Shown here: positions 5,195 through 6,916 of the stretch, piece after piece
How positions within the stretch are numbered: position 1 is the first letter of the stretch
Layout: the number at the start of each line of letters is the position of its first letter
Assembly: GCA_947478535.1 (NCBI GenBank)
Contig: CANJXD010000315.1
Coordinates: 1 to 6,916, forward strand
DNA length: 6,916 bases
Reading direction: 5' to 3'
Source: Acetobacteraceae bacterium
GTDB lineage: Bacteria > Pseudomonadota > Alphaproteobacteria > Acetobacterales > Acetobacteraceae
Notes under the pieces: model-generated
What the model was told of the DNA's origin: nothing
What the model saw: only the letters and a program-made list of their open reading frames with translations
Database searches by the model: none
Position numbers and translations under genes: made by a program

Positions 5195-6442
5195 CTACTT
5201 CCGCTCGTAGATGAGGCGGGCGCGGATGGTGCCGGGCAGGGCGCGGAGTTCGCCCAGGATATCTTCCGCATCCGCCCGCGCTTCCGTGCTCTCGACGACG
5301 ACGTAGCCGAGTTCGGAATCGGTCTGCAGATACTGCGCCGCGATGTTCAGCCCGCGCTTGGCGAAGCTGTCGTTGATGCGGGACAGGATGCCGGGCGCGT
5401 CGCTGTGCAGATGCGTCCAGCGTGCACCGGTGGGGCGCGCGGGCAGTTGCACCTGCGGCATGTTCACGGCACCGACTGTCGCGCCGGTATCGCTGTAGTC
5501 CACCAGCTTGCGCGCCACTTCCTGGCCGATGCGGTCCTGCGCTTCGGCCGTGCTGCCGCCGATATGGGGCGTCAGGATCACGTTGGGCAGGCCCTGGAGG
5601 GGGGAGATAAAGGGGTCTCCGTTGCGCTTCGGCTCCTCCGGGAACACGTCGAGTGCTGCGCCGAGGATGCGCTTTTCCCGCAGCGCGGCGGCCAGGGCAT
5701 CGACATCGACGACGGTGCCGCGAGCATTGTTGATGAAGATGCCGGAGGGCTTCATCCAGCCGAGTTCCCGCGCACCGATCATGCCCACCGTCTCCGGGGT
5801 TTCCGGGACATGGATGGTCACGACATCGGACTGCGCCATCAGCTCCTGCAGGTTCGCCGCCGGATTGGCATTGCCATGCGGCAGCTTCGCGGTGTGGTCG
5901 TGGTAGAGCACCCGCATGCCGAAGGCTTCCGCGAGCACGGAAAGCTGGCTGCCGATATTGCCATAGCCGATGATGCCCAGCGTCTTGCCGCGCATCTCCC
6001 AGCTATTCGCCGCGGATTTGTCCCAACCACCCTGATGGGCGCTGTTCGACTTGTCGACGATGCCGCGCATCAGCATCACCGATTCCGCCAAGGTCAGCTC
6101 CGCCACGCTGCGGGTGTTGGAGAAGGGCGCGTTGAACACCGCGATGCCGCGGCGGCGCGCGGCGGCCAGATCCACCTGGTTGGTGCCGATGCAGAAGCAG
6201 CCGATCGCCATCAGGCGGTCCGCCGCGGCCAGGACTTCCTCCGTGACCTCGGTGCGGGACCGGATGCCGAGGATATGCACCCCCTTCACCGCATCGATCA
6301 GCGCCTGGCCTTCCAGGGCCTTCTTCTCGCGCTGGATGGTCGCGTATTCCGCGCCACCGAACAGGTCCACCGCGCTGTCGGCGATGCCTTCCAGCAGCAG
6401 GATGCGGATCTTGTCCTTGGGGAAGGAAATGCGGTCGTTCAT
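5195..6442 (-). CDS. serA: D-3-phosphoglycerate dehydrogenase, short E. coli type with ACT domain
   Basis: SerA oxidises 3-phosphoglycerate to 3-phosphohydroxypyruvate with NAD, the first step of serine synthesis in the cytosol. The 415-residue protein is close to the 410-residue E. coli enzyme and lacks the extra domain of the ~526-residue form. Visible landmarks are FCIGTNQVDL (83-92), NAPFSNTRSVAEL (104-116), the NAD-binding GYGNIG motif (G159, G161, G164), catalytic R241 (NNARGTVVD), E270 (DVFPEEP) and H293 (TPHIGGST), and a C-terminal ACT domain about 343-415 ending GTIRARLIYERK. In the E. coli serine effector site (H344, N346, N364, from memory), H346 and N366 are conserved here but the middle residue is D348 instead of Asn. 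No purine-rich ribosome binding site precedes ATG 6442; the leader is C/T-rich. The gene converges on cheB with abutting stops and has no functional link to chemotaxis. Confidence 0.96.
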   Translation of the reverse strand: MNDRISFPKDKIRILLLEGIADSAVDLFGGAEYATIQREKKALEGQALIDAVKGVHILGIRSRTEVTEEVLAAADRLMAIGCFCIGTNQVDLAAARRRGIAVFNAPFSNTRSVAELTLAESVMLMRGIVDKSNSAHQGGWDKSAANSWEMRGKTLGIIGYGNIGSQLSVLAEAFGMRVLYHDHTAKLPHGNANPAANLQELMAQSDVVTIHVPETPETVGMIGARELGWMKPSGIFINNARGTVVDVDALAAALREKRILGAALDVFPEEPKRNGDPFISPLQGLPNVILTPHIGGSTAEAQDRIGQEVARKLVDYSDTGATVGAVNMPQVQLPARPTGARWTHLHSDAPGILSRINDSFAKRGLNIAAQYLQTDSELGYVVVESTEARADAEDILGELRALPGTIRARLIYERK

Positions 6443-6584
6443 GGGTCGGGCGTCCCGGGGAGGGTAGAGAGGGGCGGGCGCCTTCTGCGCCCTCCGGCCC
6501 GCCGGAGCAAGTCATAGTCTACCCGCAGGGGTTGCAGACCGGCCCCAGCCCGGCAGGATGGCGCGCGATTCGCAGGGGGTGGGG
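6443..6584. promoter_or_regulatory. Divergent intergenic region of serA and the HAD gene, with two adjacent hairpins
   Basis: This 142-bp gap must hold the starts of two divergent transcripts unless either gene is read from further away. It contains GGGCGC (6476-6481) with GCGCCC (6487-6492), a 6-bp stem with a 5-nt loop, and next to it CTCCGG (6492-6497) with CCGGAG (6502-6507), a 6-bp stem with a 4-nt loop. Both would lie in a serA leader RNA. CATAGT at 6513-6518, in the only AT-containing patch, matches 4 of 6 bases of a -10 box for the rightward gene. On the other strand TATGAC lies in the same patch. Neither has a convincing -35 box, so exact promoters are not called. Confidence 0.4.
6574..6579 (+). 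promoter_or_regulatory. Ribosome binding site deciding the start of the HAD gene
   Basis: AGGGGG at 6574-6579 is 5 bases before ATG 6585. The in-frame ATG at 6558 has AGG directly against it with no spacer. The 6585 start also gives MVRNVVFD, the usual beginning of this family, whereas the extra nine residues from 6558 look non-conserved. Confidence 0.7.
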
Positions 6585-6916
6585 ATGGTCCGGAACGTCG
6601 TGTTCGATGTCGGGATGGTGCTGATCGAGTGGGATCCTCGCCTGCTGTATCGCAAGCTCCTGCCCGATGAGGCGGCGGTGGAGCGCTTCCTGGGCGAGAT
6701 CTGCCCCTATGCCTGGAACCTCGAGCAGGATCGCGGTCGGTCCTGGGCGGATGCCATCGCCGAGCGGGTGGCCCTTTTTCCGGAACACGAAGCCCTGATC
6801 CGCGCCTATTCCGACCGCTGGCAGGAGATGGTCCCGGGCGAGGTGCCGGGCAGCGTCGCCATCCTGGAGGCACTGCGCGGGGCGGGGGTGGCGCTGTATG
6901 CCATCACCAATTTCTC
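6585..6916 (+). CDS. HAD-superfamily hydrolase (YihX-like phosphatase type), 3' end outside window
   Basis: The first 110 codons of a haloacid dehalogenase-superfamily protein are present, and the frame is still open at the window end. HAD motif I is VVFDVGMVL with nucleophile D8. The usual second Asp, two residues on, is G10, a substitution common in the YihX and soluble-epoxide-hydrolase N-domain branch (FDLGxV). Residues about 16-88 (IEWDPRLLYRKLL through RWQEMV) form the helical C1 cap. The Rossmann core then resumes with VPGSVAILEALRGAGVALYAITN, where T108-N109 is motif II. Motifs III and IV are beyond the edge. The likely reaction is hydrolysis of a small phosphorylated metabolite; the substrate cannot be told from sequence. 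True 2-haloacid dehalogenases carry a DxYGT motif I, absent here. The gene is divergent from serA. Serine phosphatase SerB is a HAD enzyme too, but it uses DxDST and is not what is seen here. Confidence 0.88.
   Translation, partial: MVRNVVFDVGMVLIEWDPRLLYRKLLPDEAAVERFLGEICPYAWNLEQDRGRSWADAIAERVALFPEHEALIRAYSDRWQEMVPGEVPGSVAILEALRGAGVALYAITNF

Noticed and set aside
5405..6517. Plus-strand open frame of 370 codons opposite serA
   Set aside because: It has the same antisense composition and no motif; the opposite strand encodes an intact SerA with all catalytic residues.
6585..6916. Naming the HAD gene as serB because it lies beside serA
   Set aside because: Motif I is FDVGMVL, not the DxDST of phosphoserine phosphatase, and the cap looks like the YihX-like branch; adjacency alone is not enough.
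1..6916. Insertion sequences, CRISPR arrays, prophage or toxin-antitoxin genes
   Set aside because: No transposase, short regular repeats, integrase or paired small genes were seen; composition and strand layout are uniform across the window.

Overview
The window reads as one strand-coherent block of a chemosensory gene cluster from a high-GC proteobacterium, followed by two unrelated housekeeping genes. Strong G/C bias at third codon positions, the gene content and the overlapping start/stop codons suit a GC-rich alphaproteobacterium, possibly of the Rhodospirillales/Acetobacteraceae type. That placement is inference from style and remembered protein similarity, not from a search.

Layout. 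Positions 1-270 hold the last 89 codons of a methyl-accepting chemotaxis protein (MCP). A 144-bp gap with a long imperfect stem-loop follows. Next comes a complete soluble MCP of 746 residues (415-2655) with three PAS domains, a HAMP-like linker and a Tsr-type signalling hairpin. Immediately downstream are cheR (2659-3498), cheD (3495-4130) and cheB (4130-5194), each touching or overlapping its neighbour. Convergent to these, with no base between the stop codons, is serA (5195-6442, minus strand), an Escherichia coli-type phosphoglycerate dehydrogenase. After a 142-bp divergent gap, the 5' part of a HAD-family hydrolase gene (6585 onward) runs off the window.

How the genes work together. The receptors should sense a cytoplasmic cue and control a CheA kinase that is not in this window. 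CheR methylates and CheB demethylates the receptor glutamates, and CheD is a receptor glutamine deamidase. Both receptors end in a W-K-E-F tail after an Ala/Pro/Lys-rich linker, which is the docking signal for CheR (and often CheB) in the E. coli/Salmonella system. The second PAS domain carries the His and Trp pattern of the heme-PAS domain of Pseudomonas aeruginosa Aer2. The order receptor-cheR-cheD-cheB also matches the P. aeruginosa che2 (aer2) cluster. The best reading is therefore an Aer2-like oxygen/gas-sensing signalling module with a different receptor architecture: three PAS domains instead of poly-HAMP flanks.

The most notable points are the predicted heme PAS, the tandem tethered receptors that share a perfect stretch of at least 129 bp, and receptor adaptation sites encoded as Glu although a deamidase gene lies in the operon. 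I found no mobile element, CRISPR array, tRNA or rRNA.
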